This document shows, one piece after another, positions 1-5,901 of a stretch of 7,501 bases of DNA. A program made the position numbers and the translations under genes. Under the pieces are notes generated by a model. That model made no database searches, was not told where the DNA came from, and was given only the letters and a program-made list of their open reading frames with translations. How positions within the stretch are numbered: position 1 is the stretch's first letter; each line of letters begins with the position of its first letter. Origin of the DNA: Hyphomicrobiales bacterium (GTDB lineage: Bacteria > Pseudomonadota > Alphaproteobacteria > Rhizobiales > S144-35). Location of the stretch: positions 1 through 7,501 of the forward strand of contig WGBT01000290.1 of assembly GCA_015494185.1 (NCBI GenBank), given 5' to 3'.

Positions 1-62
1 AAATTCTCGCCCAAAACGCAGCGGCCATCCGCACCGCGTTGGAAAAAGCAGGGCTGGCGTAA
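1..62 (+). CDS. C-terminal tail of an unidentified protein (5' truncated by the window edge)
   Basis: An open frame enters from the left edge and ends at TAA 60-62. The visible 19 residues are ILAQNAAAIRTALEKAGLA, an alanine-rich amphipathic helix of a kind found at the end of many soluble enzymes, so no family can be named. A stem-loop with a T run follows 13 bp after the stop, which supports this being the true end of a gene. It is convergent with the ihfA cluster. In many alphaproteobacteria a MerR-type regulator gene follows ihfA on the same strand. This gene is on the opposite strand, so it is not that neighbour in the usual arrangement. Confidence 0.5.
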   Translation, partial: ILAQNAAAIRTALEKAGLA

Positions 63-74
63 AATACGCTGAGC

Positions 75-115
75 AAAACCGGAGCCCTTTGCCTTTGCTC
101 CTGCCTCCGGTTTTT
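75..115 (+). terminator. Rho-independent terminator, probably bidirectional
   Basis: Arms AAAACCGGAG (75-84) and CTCCGGTTTT (105-114) form a perfect 10-bp stem around a 20-nt loop, and the plus strand ends in a TTTTT run (111-115). The stem starts 13 bp after the stop of the upstream gene. Because the outer stem is A/T, the minus strand also ends in TTTT. The same element could therefore stop readthrough from ihfA, the only minus-strand gene facing it. Confidence 0.75.
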
Positions 116-256
116 CTGCCCTTCTTGCCCGACAAATCTCCAATCAAAGAAACCGTGGGAGCCCGCTTTTGAAATCGTGGAATAGAGCATAAAACGATTT
201 CAATCCAGTACCGTGATACATAAAGGCCACATCCCAAACTTCGAATCCAATACGCC

Positions 257-595
257 TTATTCAGCAGCACGTTGCTTCGTGAGCCCGGCATTGATCCGTT
301 CTTTGACAATATTGCTGGGACGGAAGACCAGCACTCGCCGCGGGCTGATCAGCACTTCTTCACCGGTTTTGGGATTGCGCCCAATTCGCTCTTTTTTGTC
401 GCGCAAACCAAACGAACCAAATGAAGACAATTTGACCTGATCTCCTTGGATCAAAGCCGAAGAAATTTCATTGAGAAAAGACTCGACCAATTCAACGGCT
501 TCTTCCCGTGACAGCCCTTCAATACGTTCGGTAAGCGCCTCGGCCAAATCCGCACGTGTCAAAGTCTTGTTGCGCACCCTATGGCCTTCCCTCAT
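257..595 (-). CDS. ihfA: Integration host factor subunit alpha
   Basis: This is one half of the IHF heterodimer, a nucleoid protein that binds WATCAA-N4-TTR sites in the minor groove and bends DNA by about 160 degrees in recombination, replication and transcription control. The 112 residues carry the bacterial DNA-binding (HU/IHF) fold throughout. An N-terminal helical pair (residues 13-50) is followed by the beta saddle with VKLSSFGSF (54-62) and the arm motif RNPKTGEE (73-80), whose proline P75 intercalates DNA. ISPRRVLVFRPS (83-94) follows. RNPKTG and the SPRRV segment favour IHF-alpha over HU. The ATG has a GGAG Shine-Dalgarno 7 nt upstream. The first 9 residues extend slightly beyond the E. 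coli protein. It is the last gene of the minus-strand cluster, 311 bp after fabH, and appears to have its own promoter. Its beta partner is not in the window. Confidence 0.96.
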   Translation of the reverse strand: MREGHRVRNKTLTRADLAEALTERIEGLSREEAVELVESFLNEISSALIQGDQVKLSSFGSFGLRDKKERIGRNPKTGEEVLISPRRVLVFRPSNIVKERINAGLTKQRAAE

Positions 596-816
596 GACAA
601 TACTCCATCAATTTTAAATATCCGCATTCAGACAATCCTAATATGAGGATCACCCCCCCTTCTCCTCCCAAGCTATCAAGCTGAGATAATAGCGCACTTC
701 TCTTCCAAAACGGTGTTACAGGTGATCACTCTTTCACCAGATATCGCGCTGTCCGTGTCAGAACATTACGTCGACACCGAGCTGAATGCAACGCCTACGG
801 AATAAAGATTTTATCC

Positions 817-845
817 ATTATAATCAACAACTTAAAAACAAACAA
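817..845 (-). promoter_or_regulatory. Predicted sigma70-type promoter of ihfA
   Basis: On the minus strand TTGTTT (845-840) and a perfect TATAAT (822-817) are separated by exactly 17 nt, putting transcription start near 810 and leaving a leader of about 215 nt before the ihfA ATG. The 311-bp fabH-ihfA gap (596-906) is long for a simple operon joint, which agrees with an internal promoter. The leader contains an 8-bp palindrome GTGATCAC (722-729) and a C7 tract (653-659). I see no gene in the gap. The -35 box matches only 3 of 6 positions. Confidence 0.55.
822..834 (+). promoter_or_regulatory. Perfect IHF consensus site inside the ihfA promoter
   Basis: AATCAACAACTTA matches WATCAA-N4-TTR at all ten specified positions. 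It lies between the -10 and -35 boxes of the predicted ihfA promoter, with an A/T-rich flank (801-821) on the side where IHF sites usually have one. Binding here would block RNA polymerase. IHF represses its own ihfA promoter in E. coli, so autorepression is the natural reading. With even base use about 0.2 such matches are expected in the whole window on both strands. Confidence 0.5.
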
Positions 846-906
846 GCGCGAAACAGAGACAATTTCCCGCAGCCCCCCAAACAATATCAACAACGGCAAA
901 GATCAG

Positions 907-1884
907 TTACCAGCGAACCAATGTTGAGCCCCAGGTAAACCCTCCTCCCATAGCTTCAAACAAGACCAACTGCCCCGCTTGCAACCGGCCAGATTGATAT
1001 AGTTCGTTCAACGCAAGCGGGATACTGGCCGCTGAAGTATTGGCATGTTTGTCCACCGTCACCACGATTTTTTCCGGCGAAATTCCAATGCGCTTGGCGG
1101 TGCCGTCAAGAATTCGCTTGTTGGCCTGATGGGGAACAAACCAGTCGATATCCTCCGATTTCAGCCCGGCTTGCTCCAACGACATGTGAATAGTGCTGGC
1201 GATTTTCGTCACCGCATGTTTGAAGACCTCTCGCCCCTCCATTCGGATATGCCCCACCTGTTGTGAAGTCCCCGGCCCGCCATCGACGAAAAGCTTGCAA
1301 CGATACCGCCCATCGGAACGCAAATGTGACGTGATTATCCCCCGGTCAGACAATTCACCATTGCTTTCCTCAGCTTCCAGGACCACCGCCCCGGCACCAT
1401 CGCCAAACAAGACACAAGTGCTGCGGTCCGTCCAATCAACGATACGTGAAAGGGTTTCCGCCCCGATGACAATCGCCCGTCTATAGCCGCCGCTCTTGAG
1501 CAGACTATCGGCGGTCGCCAGCCCATAAACGAATCCTGAACAGACCGCCTGCATATCAAAGGCCGCCCCTTGGTGAATGCCAAGCTTGGCTTGTACAGTG
1601 ACAGCCGAAGCGGGAAAGGTGTGATCCGGTGTCGTGGTCGCCATGATCACCAGATCGATGTCAATCGGTTTCAATCCAGAACGATCGAGCGCCTGTTTGG
1701 CTGCGGCCAGCGCCAGATCCGAGGTCATTTCATCATCCGCGGCAATATGGCGCTGTGAAATCCCGGTGCGCTCCTTGATCCATTCATCGCTGGTATCCAC
1801 CATTTGCGACAATTCTTCATTGGTCAGGACGCGCTTTGGCAAATAGCCCCCAACACCGCGGATAATCGAACGGATCTTACTCAC
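907..1884 (-). CDS. fabH: Beta-ketoacyl-ACP synthase III (KAS III)
   Basis: FabH condenses acetyl-CoA (or another short acyl-CoA) with malonyl-ACP to start type II fatty acid synthesis in the cytosol. The 325-residue length is normal and the thiolase fold is complete. The triad is visible: C115 in MQAVCSGF, H252 in VPHQAN and N282 in KHANTS. GDGAGAVVLE (161-170) and the C-terminal EAMGGGFTWGS (310-320) are also typical. The start is GTG at 1884, supported by the conserved N-terminal segment IRSIIRGVGGYLP. Its Shine-Dalgarno is weak (AAGTGG), so translation may depend on coupling to plsX, whose stop lies 84 bp upstream. PlsX and FabH are a classical pair at the junction of fatty acid and phospholipid synthesis. 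Confidence 0.97.
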   Translation of the reverse strand: MSKIRSIIRGVGGYLPKRVLTNEELSQMVDTSDEWIKERTGISQRHIAADDEMTSDLALAAAKQALDRSGLKPIDIDLVIMATTTPDHTFPASAVTVQAKLGIHQGAAFDMQAVCSGFVYGLATADSLLKSGGYRRAIVIGAETLSRIVDWTDRSTCVLFGDGAGAVVLEAEESNGELSDRGIITSHLRSDGRYRCKLFVDGGPGTSQQVGHIRMEGREVFKHAVTKIASTIHMSLEQAGLKSEDIDWFVPHQANKRILDGTAKRIGISPEKIVVTVDKHANTSAASIPLALNELYQSGRLQAGQLVLFEAMGGGFTWGSTLVRW

Positions 1885-1968
1885 AGAACACCACTTTCTG
1901 ATTTTCTTATCATTATGAATTCAAAGAAGGATTTTGCAGTTTAACAACAAAAACGCGTGCTAACCGCA

Positions 1969-3141
1969 TCACTGCGCAGCATGTTTATGCATCATTTCCT
2001 GACCTTGTTGCCGCTGATCCATCCGGCTGTTGGGCGCAGATTTCAGCGCCCCCATTTTAGGATCATCTGCGCGTTCCCGCGTGTATTGCTCGGCAAGCAG
2101 CGCCTCATCTTGCGGCTGCAATGCTGTTTCAAAGCGTGCAATGTCGTCGGCGATTTCTCCCAAAACCCCACTTCTGGCCATGTCATAGCCAACATCGATC
2201 GCACTGGCAAATCCAATGGCATCCGTCCCGCCGTGACTTTTGACCACAATCCCGTTCAGTCCCAGAAAAATCCCGCCATTGAGATTGCGCGGATCCATCT
2301 TGTCCTTCAAGGCACGAAACGCCCCTTGCGCAATAAAGGCGCCAAGTTTGGCAAGCCATGTTCGGGTCATGGCACTTTTGATGTAAAAGCCGATTTGCTT
2401 GGCCGTGCCTTCCGCGGTTTTCAGCGCAATATTGCCACTAAAGCCTTCCGAGACGACGACATCTGCAACACCTTGCCCAATCTGGTCGCCTTCAATAAAG
2501 CCCAGATAATCCATTGGCAAATCGCTCTCACGTAAAATGGCATGGGCGGCCTTGACTTCGTCCAACCCCTTGACCTCTTCCTCGCCGATATTGAGCAATC
2601 CAGTCGCGGGACGCTCCAGACCGAAAAGCCCCCGGGCCATGGCGGTGCCCATGATCGCAAATTCGACCAGTTGACTGGCATCAGCCCCCACATTGGCCCC
2701 AACATCAAGCACGATACATTCGCTCACCGTCGTTGGCCATAACGCGGCAATGGCCGGGCGTGAGATCCCCGGCAGAGTACGCAAGCAAAATTTTGCCATC
2801 GCCATCAACGCGCCGGTATTGCCGGCCGAAATCACCACATCGGCCTCTCCGGTTTTCACCGCCTCAATGGCGCGCCACATACTGCTGACCCGCCGTCCCT
2901 TGCGCAGCGCCTGGCTTGGTTTCGCATCCATTGCAATCGCAACATCGCAGTGTATGATTTCGCTGTTGGCCTTCAGACGGGGATGTTGAGCCAAAACCGG
3001 GCGGATTTTCGCCTCATCCCCGTAAAGGAGATAGTGAGTATCGGGATGCCGGAGCAAAGAAATGGCGGCCCCTGGAATGACCACTTCCGGGCCCACATCA
3101 CCACCCATCGCATCTAGCGCAATTCGATAACCACCGGCCAT
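1969..3141 (-). CDS. plsX: Phosphate acyltransferase PlsX (acyl-ACP:phosphate transacylase)
   Basis: PlsX converts acyl-ACP and phosphate to acyl-phosphate, the donor used by PlsY to acylate glycerol-3-phosphate in phospholipid synthesis; it is a peripheral membrane enzyme. Family landmarks run in order: IALDAMGGDVGPEVV near the N terminus, VISAGNTGALMA, LDVGANVGADASQLVEFA, GLLNIGEEEVKG, GFIEGDQIGQG, VVVSEGFSGNIALKTAEG and GGIFLGLNGIVVKSHGG. The ATG at 3141 is preferred because it has AAAGGA 8 nt upstream and sits directly before the conserved MGGD segment. An in-frame TTG at 3171 would add 10 residues but has no ribosome site. The product is 390 residues, with a polar tail of about 45 residues that looks non-conserved. 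A 359-bp gap separates it from yceD. Confidence 0.96.
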   Translation of the reverse strand: MAGGYRIALDAMGGDVGPEVVIPGAAISLLRHPDTHYLLYGDEAKIRPVLAQHPRLKANSEIIHCDVAIAMDAKPSQALRKGRRVSSMWRAIEAVKTGEADVVISAGNTGALMAMAKFCLRTLPGISRPAIAALWPTTVSECIVLDVGANVGADASQLVEFAIMGTAMARGLFGLERPATGLLNIGEEEVKGLDEVKAAHAILRESDLPMDYLGFIEGDQIGQGVADVVVSEGFSGNIALKTAEGTAKQIGFYIKSAMTRTWLAKLGAFIAQGAFRALKDKMDPRNLNGGIFLGLNGIVVKSHGGTDAIGFASAIDVGYDMARSGVLGEIADDIARFETALQPQDEALLAEQYTRERADDPKMGALKSAPNSRMDQRQQGQEMMHKHAAQ

Positions 3142-3221
3142 GCGCAAAATCCTTTCTCCGTACCGCGCCAACCCCTGACTTTAGACGAGCTTTATACGAG
3201 ATCTCATGATTTCAGCTCTTG

Positions 3222-3249
3222 ATAGCTCCCATGACATAGCTCCCATGAC
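3222..3249. repeat. Tandem duplication, 2 x 14 bp
   Basis: ATAGCTCCCATGAC occurs at 3222-3235 and again without any change at 3236-3249. The two copies abut exactly, which suggests recent replication slippage rather than a conserved binding site. Confidence 0.85.
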
Positions 3250-3277
3250 TCTATCTCTACAGATCTATCTCTACAGA
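3250..3277. repeat. Second tandem duplication, 2 x 14 bp
   Basis: TCTATCTCTACAGA occurs at 3250-3263 and 3264-3277 without change, beginning directly after the preceding 14-bp duplication. The unit length is the same but the sequence is unrelated. Confidence 0.85.
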
Positions 3278-3500
3278 ATCTTTATAACCCCGTGACACAG
3301 TCCCGTGACCTCACAATGGTCTGCCCTTCTTCCCCCTTACAAAGCCCTGCCTGCGAGAATAAAATAGCATAGCCGCCAGTGGAGTCTATCGCTAACTTAA
3401 CCAATTGAACCGGTGTGGAAAACCACTCATGAAACCGCCCGCACAACAATGACCGCCAAGTTTTTCCAACGGTTTTAATTAAAGTAATAGAAGATTATTG

Positions 3501-4037
3501 CTACAATTTCTTCAATTGTTTCAAAATGGCAAAGGGATGATCCTCCTTGCCTGTCTCTACGGGATCGGGCTGACGAAATTCAACCCCTGACTTCCGCGGA
3601 TAGGGATCGATTGAGGTTGCCAGAAGTTCATAGAAAAACTGTCCCAAATCGAGCTCCCCCCCCTCATAGGGTTCAGGCTCATCACGCCCCCCATCTTCTG
3701 CCATGTCCTGTTGCGCAAACCACGCCGTGACAGCTTCTTGCGGCCAGAACATCGCGTCAAATGGGGTTTCAACTTTAGACGTTACCGGCTCAAAGCTAAT
3801 CACACAATATTGGGTGAGACGGGCTTGTAATTCCCCCCGGACCCGGAATTTACCCGCCGCAACGGCTGCAATATCATAGCTGACCTCAAACCGATCAAGA
3901 TGAACCAAATCCAATACCTTGGTTAGTGTTTGCCGCTGTTCTTCATCGGCGGCAAAATAGCCTGAAATTTCTTGCGGCAGCCCTTTGGATATATCGATTT
4001 TCAAAGCCATGATAGAACTTGGCGTTGGGGTGGTCAC
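3501..4037 (-). CDS. yceD: YceD / DUF177 family protein
   Basis: The family is linked to 23S rRNA accumulation in bacteria and plastids, probably as a cytosolic assembly factor. The biochemical activity is not settled. The 178 residues show the DUF177 pattern: a folded N-terminal half (13-75), a segment around LTQYCVISFEPV (74-85) that corresponds to the family's cysteine-containing motif, an acidic linker (111-130), and the conserved C-terminal stretch LGQFFYELLATSIDPYPR (131-148). The GTG start at 4037 is chosen because GAGG lies 9 nt upstream and GTGA overlaps the stop of the preceding gene, a sign of translational coupling. ATG 4010 lacks a ribosome site. A G8 run in the coding strand (plus C8 at 3656-3663) encodes the GG of the acidic linker. 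The family call is firm; the role is inferred from homologues. Confidence 0.9.
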   Translation of the reverse strand: MTTPTPSSIMALKIDISKGLPQEISGYFAADEEQRQTLTKVLDLVHLDRFEVSYDIAAVAAGKFRVRGELQARLTQYCVISFEPVTSKVETPFDAMFWPQEAVTAWFAQQDMAEDGGRDEPEPYEGGELDLGQFFYELLATSIDPYPRKSGVEFRQPDPVETGKEDHPFAILKQLKKL

Positions 4038-4618
4038 CTTGACGGGCCTCCATGGTTGGGAAACTCTACACTCTTGGCAATAATATCCTCGAGCGTCTGT
4101 TTGGCCAAAGCCGTTTCAAAATCAGCCAAATCGGCTTGAATCAAGGCCGGTCCTGATGGGTTGCGCGCTTTGCCTCCATAGATCGAATCAAGGATATAGC
4201 CGTTGAGTTTGGCGTCAAGCTCTTCCCTCGTGGAACTTATTCCATAAAGTTCCGCCAACCGGGTGCCGCGCTCGAAATACTGATCCGCCAAAGCCCGCAC
4301 CTTCTTGCCAACCCCCATATCACCCACGCCCATTTCGCGAAACATGATATCCAGCTGATCAAAAAACTGCTCGGCCAGCAACCGCATCAACTCCTTGGCC
4401 TGCGGCGCCTCGCTTTCCTTGCTCAAACGCAGGGTAATGATGGTCAAATAAAGTGTGATCAATTCAAACCGGGCGGCGGCAGTATCAGGCACAGACGCCT
4501 TAAGATAAAACCATTTGGCACGAACATGCTGATGCACATCGTTGAAAATCCGCTGCGCCGCCTGGGCCAAGAGCTTCTGTTGTTTTCTGGCTTTGAAATT
4601 TGGAATAAGGGCGATCAC
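4034..4618 (-). CDS. Ubiquinol-cytochrome c chaperone family protein (CBP3-like)
   Basis: Members of this family (Ubiq_cyt_C_chap, yeast Cbp3) bind newly made cytochrome b and assist assembly of the bc1 complex. Family signatures are the aromatic-helix region leading to SVPDT, then FELITLYLTIITLRL, and the hallmark FREMGVGDMGVGKK, all in a helical protein without export signal. I place the start at GTG 4618 because GGGAGG lies about 8 nt upstream and the protein then begins MIALIPNFKARKQQ, like the usual family N terminus, giving 194 residues. ATG 4675 and TTG 4684 in the same frame give longer forms without a ribosome site. The stop overlaps the yceD start by GTGA. The C-terminal 65 residues look less conserved. 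Confidence 0.88.
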   Translation of the reverse strand: MIALIPNFKARKQQKLLAQAAQRIFNDVHQHVRAKWFYLKASVPDTAAARFELITLYLTIITLRLSKESEAPQAKELMRLLAEQFFDQLDIMFREMGVGDMGVGKKVRALADQYFERGTRLAELYGISSTREELDAKLNGYILDSIYGGKARNPSGPALIQADLADFETALAKQTLEDIIAKSVEFPNHGGPSR

Positions 4619-4813
4619 AAACCGTTCCCTCCCGTTACGATCCTCCTGCAAGCCGTCCTGCCACAAATGCGACATACTGCGCAAGTACGAGTTTCTAAGA
4701 GGAAAAGACGGCAGAGATGCCCTTCATCACAATCTCATGGTAAGGCATTGAGCGCTGGCTTTGACCTGATCAGAACGACTCGGTTACAATGGCCCAATTA
4801 AACTTGGAAAAAT

Positions 4814-4833
4814 GTTCTGTTGGGTTCTGTTGG
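4814..4833. repeat. Tandem duplication, 2 x 10 bp
   Basis: GTTCTGTTGG occurs at 4814-4823 and 4824-4833 without change, in the divergent region between the bc1 chaperone gene and bamE. The spacing between the GTTC words is 6 nt, not the 7 nt of the alphaproteobacterial LexA box. Confidence 0.8.
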
Positions 4834-4842
4834 CCGTCGATC

Positions 4843-4860
4843 CTCGCCTCTTGAGGCGAG
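4843..4860. promoter_or_regulatory. Perfect 18-bp palindrome upstream of bamE, possible operator
   Basis: CTCGCCTC-TT-GAGGCGAG has two perfect 8-bp arms around a 2-nt centre. It ends about where the -35 region of the predicted bamE promoter would lie and sits between divergent genes, as an operator would. With such a short centre it is better suited to a dimeric regulator than to an RNA hairpin. It is not followed by a T run. Confidence 0.45.
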
Positions 4861-4875
4861 CTGTGTTATAGATCA

Positions 4876-4884
4876 TGTTATATT
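4876..4884 (+). promoter_or_regulatory. Predicted extended -10 promoter of bamE
   Basis: TGTTATATT gives an extended -10 element (TGN plus TATATT), 39 nt before the bamE ATG, so the leader would be about 30 nt with room for the AGAGG ribosome site. No good -35 box is seen 17 nt upstream. That position is next to the 4843-4860 palindrome. The rest of the 304-bp divergent region (4619-4922) shows no gene and no clear minus-strand promoter for the chaperone gene. Confidence 0.35.
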
Positions 4885-4922
4885 GACCGGTTGTTTTACT
4901 GGAATGATTTAGAGGCAAATCC

Positions 4923-5459
4923 ATGGTCCAGAGCCCTGCCACTGATGGGCCTTCCACGAACGAACGGCAAAGGATGATCGGACGTCGCTTTATGACAGCT
5001 TTGAGCGGACAACGCTTGCGAAACGCAATTCGACCACTGATCGGGGCGGCGGCCCTGTCACTATCCCTTTCCCTACTAACTGGCTGTGTGGCGCAAGTCT
5101 CCAATCATGGCCACGTCTTCACCCAAGAAGAGATCGCCCAGATCCGTAAAGGCATGTCCAAGGAGCAGGTCAAGCTTATTCTGGGAACCCCAGATACCCA
5201 GTCCTCTCTTGGTGGCGATGCCTATTATTATATCTCCAGCCGCCATGAAACCGTTGGCTTCATGCCCCCGAAAGTCACAGACCGAAAAATTCTAGCTATT
5301 TATTTTGACGAGTACAACACCACCCGGCGGGTGGCTCATTATGGGCTGAAGGATGGCAAGATCGTCGATATCATGTCAGGGACAACCCCAAGCCACGGTC
5401 AAGAGCTCAACTTCCTCCAGCAAATGTTCAGCAACCTTGGCAAGCGGGTCGCCATGTAG
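4923..5459 (+). CDS. bamE: Outer-membrane assembly lipoprotein BamE (SmpA/OmlA family)
   Basis: BamE is an accessory lipoprotein of the BAM complex that inserts beta-barrel proteins into the outer membrane. The protein has a hydrophobic stretch (about 38-52) ending in the lipobox LLTGC, with C55 the predicted lipidation site, then the SmpA/OmlA domain (66-170). Within it are FTQEEIAQIRKGMSKEQVKLILGTP, AYYYISSR, and DRKILAIYFDEYNTTRRVAHYGLKDGKIVDIM, typical of the family. The ATG at 4923 has AGAGG 7 nt upstream. It leaves an unusually long 54-residue segment before the cysteine. Starting at ATG 4992 would give a more normal lipoprotein signal (31 residues) but with a poor ribosome site. It is divergent from the bc1 chaperone gene, a common alphaproteobacterial arrangement. 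Confidence 0.94.
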   Translation: MVQSPATDGPSTNERQRMIGRRFMTALSGQRLRNAIRPLIGAAALSLSLSLLTGCVAQVSNHGHVFTQEEIAQIRKGMSKEQVKLILGTPDTQSSLGGDAYYYISSRHETVGFMPPKVTDRKILAIYFDEYNTTRRVAHYGLKDGKIVDIMSGTTPSHGQELNFLQQMFSNLGKRVAM

Positions 5460-5566
5460 ACATGTAGTGGAAAAGCAGTTTCCCCTGAAACCGAAGACAG
5501 AACAAATTTAATCTTTCTTGGACATGACAAAGGTCCCCCGAACCAAGGGGAGATGAGAACATTTTG

Positions 5567-5612
5567 TGCAAAATCTACAGATTGCACACGATGTTGCAAA
5601 ATATTGCACACG
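5567..5612. repeat. Two successive dyads sharing TGCAAAAT and ATTGCACACG
   Basis: TGCAAAAT (5567-5574) plus ATTGCACACG (5581-5590) is followed by a second TGCAAAAT (5595-5602) plus ATTGCACACG (5603-5612). Each pair is an inverted repeat. The first forms a 7-bp perfect stem TGTGCAA / TTGCACA (5565-5571, 5582-5588), and the second a 5-bp stem TGCAA / TTGCA. The pair sits between bamE and tRNA-Val, which converge, and a T5 run (5614-5618) follows. It could be a weak compound terminator for bamE or a double binding site. I do not see a stronger terminator for bamE. Confidence 0.5.
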
Positions 5613-5628
5613 GTTTTTAGTGAAAACC
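5612..5628. terminator. Small hairpin downstream of tRNA-Val, weak terminator candidate
   Basis: GGTTTT (5612-5617) and AAAACC (5623-5628) form a perfect 6-bp stem with a 5-nt loop. It lies 20 nt after the 3' end of tRNA-Val on the minus strand. There is no proper T run on either side, so it may be a processing or structural hairpin instead. Confidence 0.25.
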
Positions 5629-5647
5629 AGCTAAGCCCTTGATTTCA

Positions 5648-5723
5648 TGGTGGGCGGTGAGAGGTTCGAACTCCCGGCCCCCTCGGTGTAAACGAGGTGC
5701 TCTACCAACTGAGCTAACCGCCC
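5648..5723 (-). tRNA. tRNA-Val (anticodon UAC)
   Basis: The minus strand gives a complete 76-nt cloverleaf. The 7-bp acceptor stem GGGCGGT / ACCGCCC is perfect, the D arm is GCTC...GAGC, and the anticodon stem CCTCG / CGAGG encloses loop TTTACAC with anticodon TAC (reads GUA and related valine codons). The T arm GGGAG-TTCGAAC-CTCTC contains one G-U pair. The 3' CCA is encoded (5648-5650). The gene lies 178 bp downstream of hupB on the same strand. A poor promoter-like pair TTGTTG / TCGTAT at about 5734-5762 might drive it alone. Confidence 0.98.
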
Positions 5724-5746
5724 GTTAACGGCATACGAATTCCTTC

Positions 5747-5778
5747 CAGCCGCACCAACAATCTTGCGGCTGCGGCTG
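5747..5778. repeat. Inverted repeat upstream of tRNA-Val
   Basis: CAGCCGCA (5747-5754) pairs perfectly with TGCGGCTG at 5765-5772, and equally with an overlapping copy at 5771-5778. No T run follows on either strand, so it is not a standard terminator. It lies inside the candidate tRNA promoter region. Confidence 0.4.
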
Positions 5779-5826
5779 AAACATTTAATGTTAAACTCTG
5801 TGTCTTACTCCACAGACAACATCAAA

Positions 5827-5890
5827 TCCCCCCTTCTTCCTTCACCCCTGATGAGACACTGGCATTTTCCAACCGTTTATCAAGGGGGGA
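5827..5890 (-). terminator. Long-loop G/C stem downstream of hupB, weak terminator candidate
   Basis: TCCCCCCTT (5827-5835) and AAGGGGGGA (5882-5890) are perfectly complementary 9-bp arms separated by 46 nt, the first 12 bp past the hupB stop. A minus-strand transcript would end ...GGGGGGAUUUG, with only three U residues. The long loop and short U run make it an atypical terminator. A 13-bp palindrome, AACATT-T-AATGTT (5780-5792), follows. Confidence 0.3.
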
Positions 5891-5901
5891 AAGACCACTG
5901 T

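Larger units (their letters stand above)
3142..3500. other. Long yceD-plsX gap with no gene
   Basis: No open frame with a ribosome site is visible here on either strand. The gap holds two tandem 14-bp duplications (3222-3277), two further CCCGTGAC words (3289-3296, 3302-3309) and an 8-bp palindrome GAGATCTC (3198-3205). In many bacteria rpmF (ribosomal protein L32) sits between yceD and plsX. It is absent here, as is common in Alphaproteobacteria. A weak minus-strand promoter-like pair, TAGCGA and TATGCT 17 nt apart (about 3365-3393), could serve plsX-fabH but is poorly matched. No convincing terminator follows yceD. Confidence 0.6.

Noticed and set aside
169..203. 10-bp hairpin TTGAAATCGT / ACGATTTCAA as a terminator for ihfA
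   Set aside because: It pairs well but has no T run on the minus strand, and the following sequence is AAGCGGG. The element at 75-115 is the better terminator.
1885..1914. Ten-codon minus-strand frame overlapping the fabH GTG start (leader peptide)
   Set aside because: It has no ribosome site and no attenuator structure, and the overlap is explained by chance.
1957..2535. 192-codon plus-strand frame
   Set aside because: It lies entirely antisense to plsX, has no ribosome site and resembles no family. The conserved PlsX motifs are on the other strand.
3139..3171. TTG at 3171 as the plsX start
   Set aside because: The ATG at 3141 has AAAGGA at a good distance and leads directly into the conserved N terminus, while the TTG has no ribosome site.
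4814..4827. GTTC direct repeat resembling an alphaproteobacterial LexA box
   Set aside because: The spacing is 6 nt instead of the 7 nt of GTTC-N7-GTTC, and the pair is simply part of an exact 10-bp tandem duplication. No SOS gene adjoins it.
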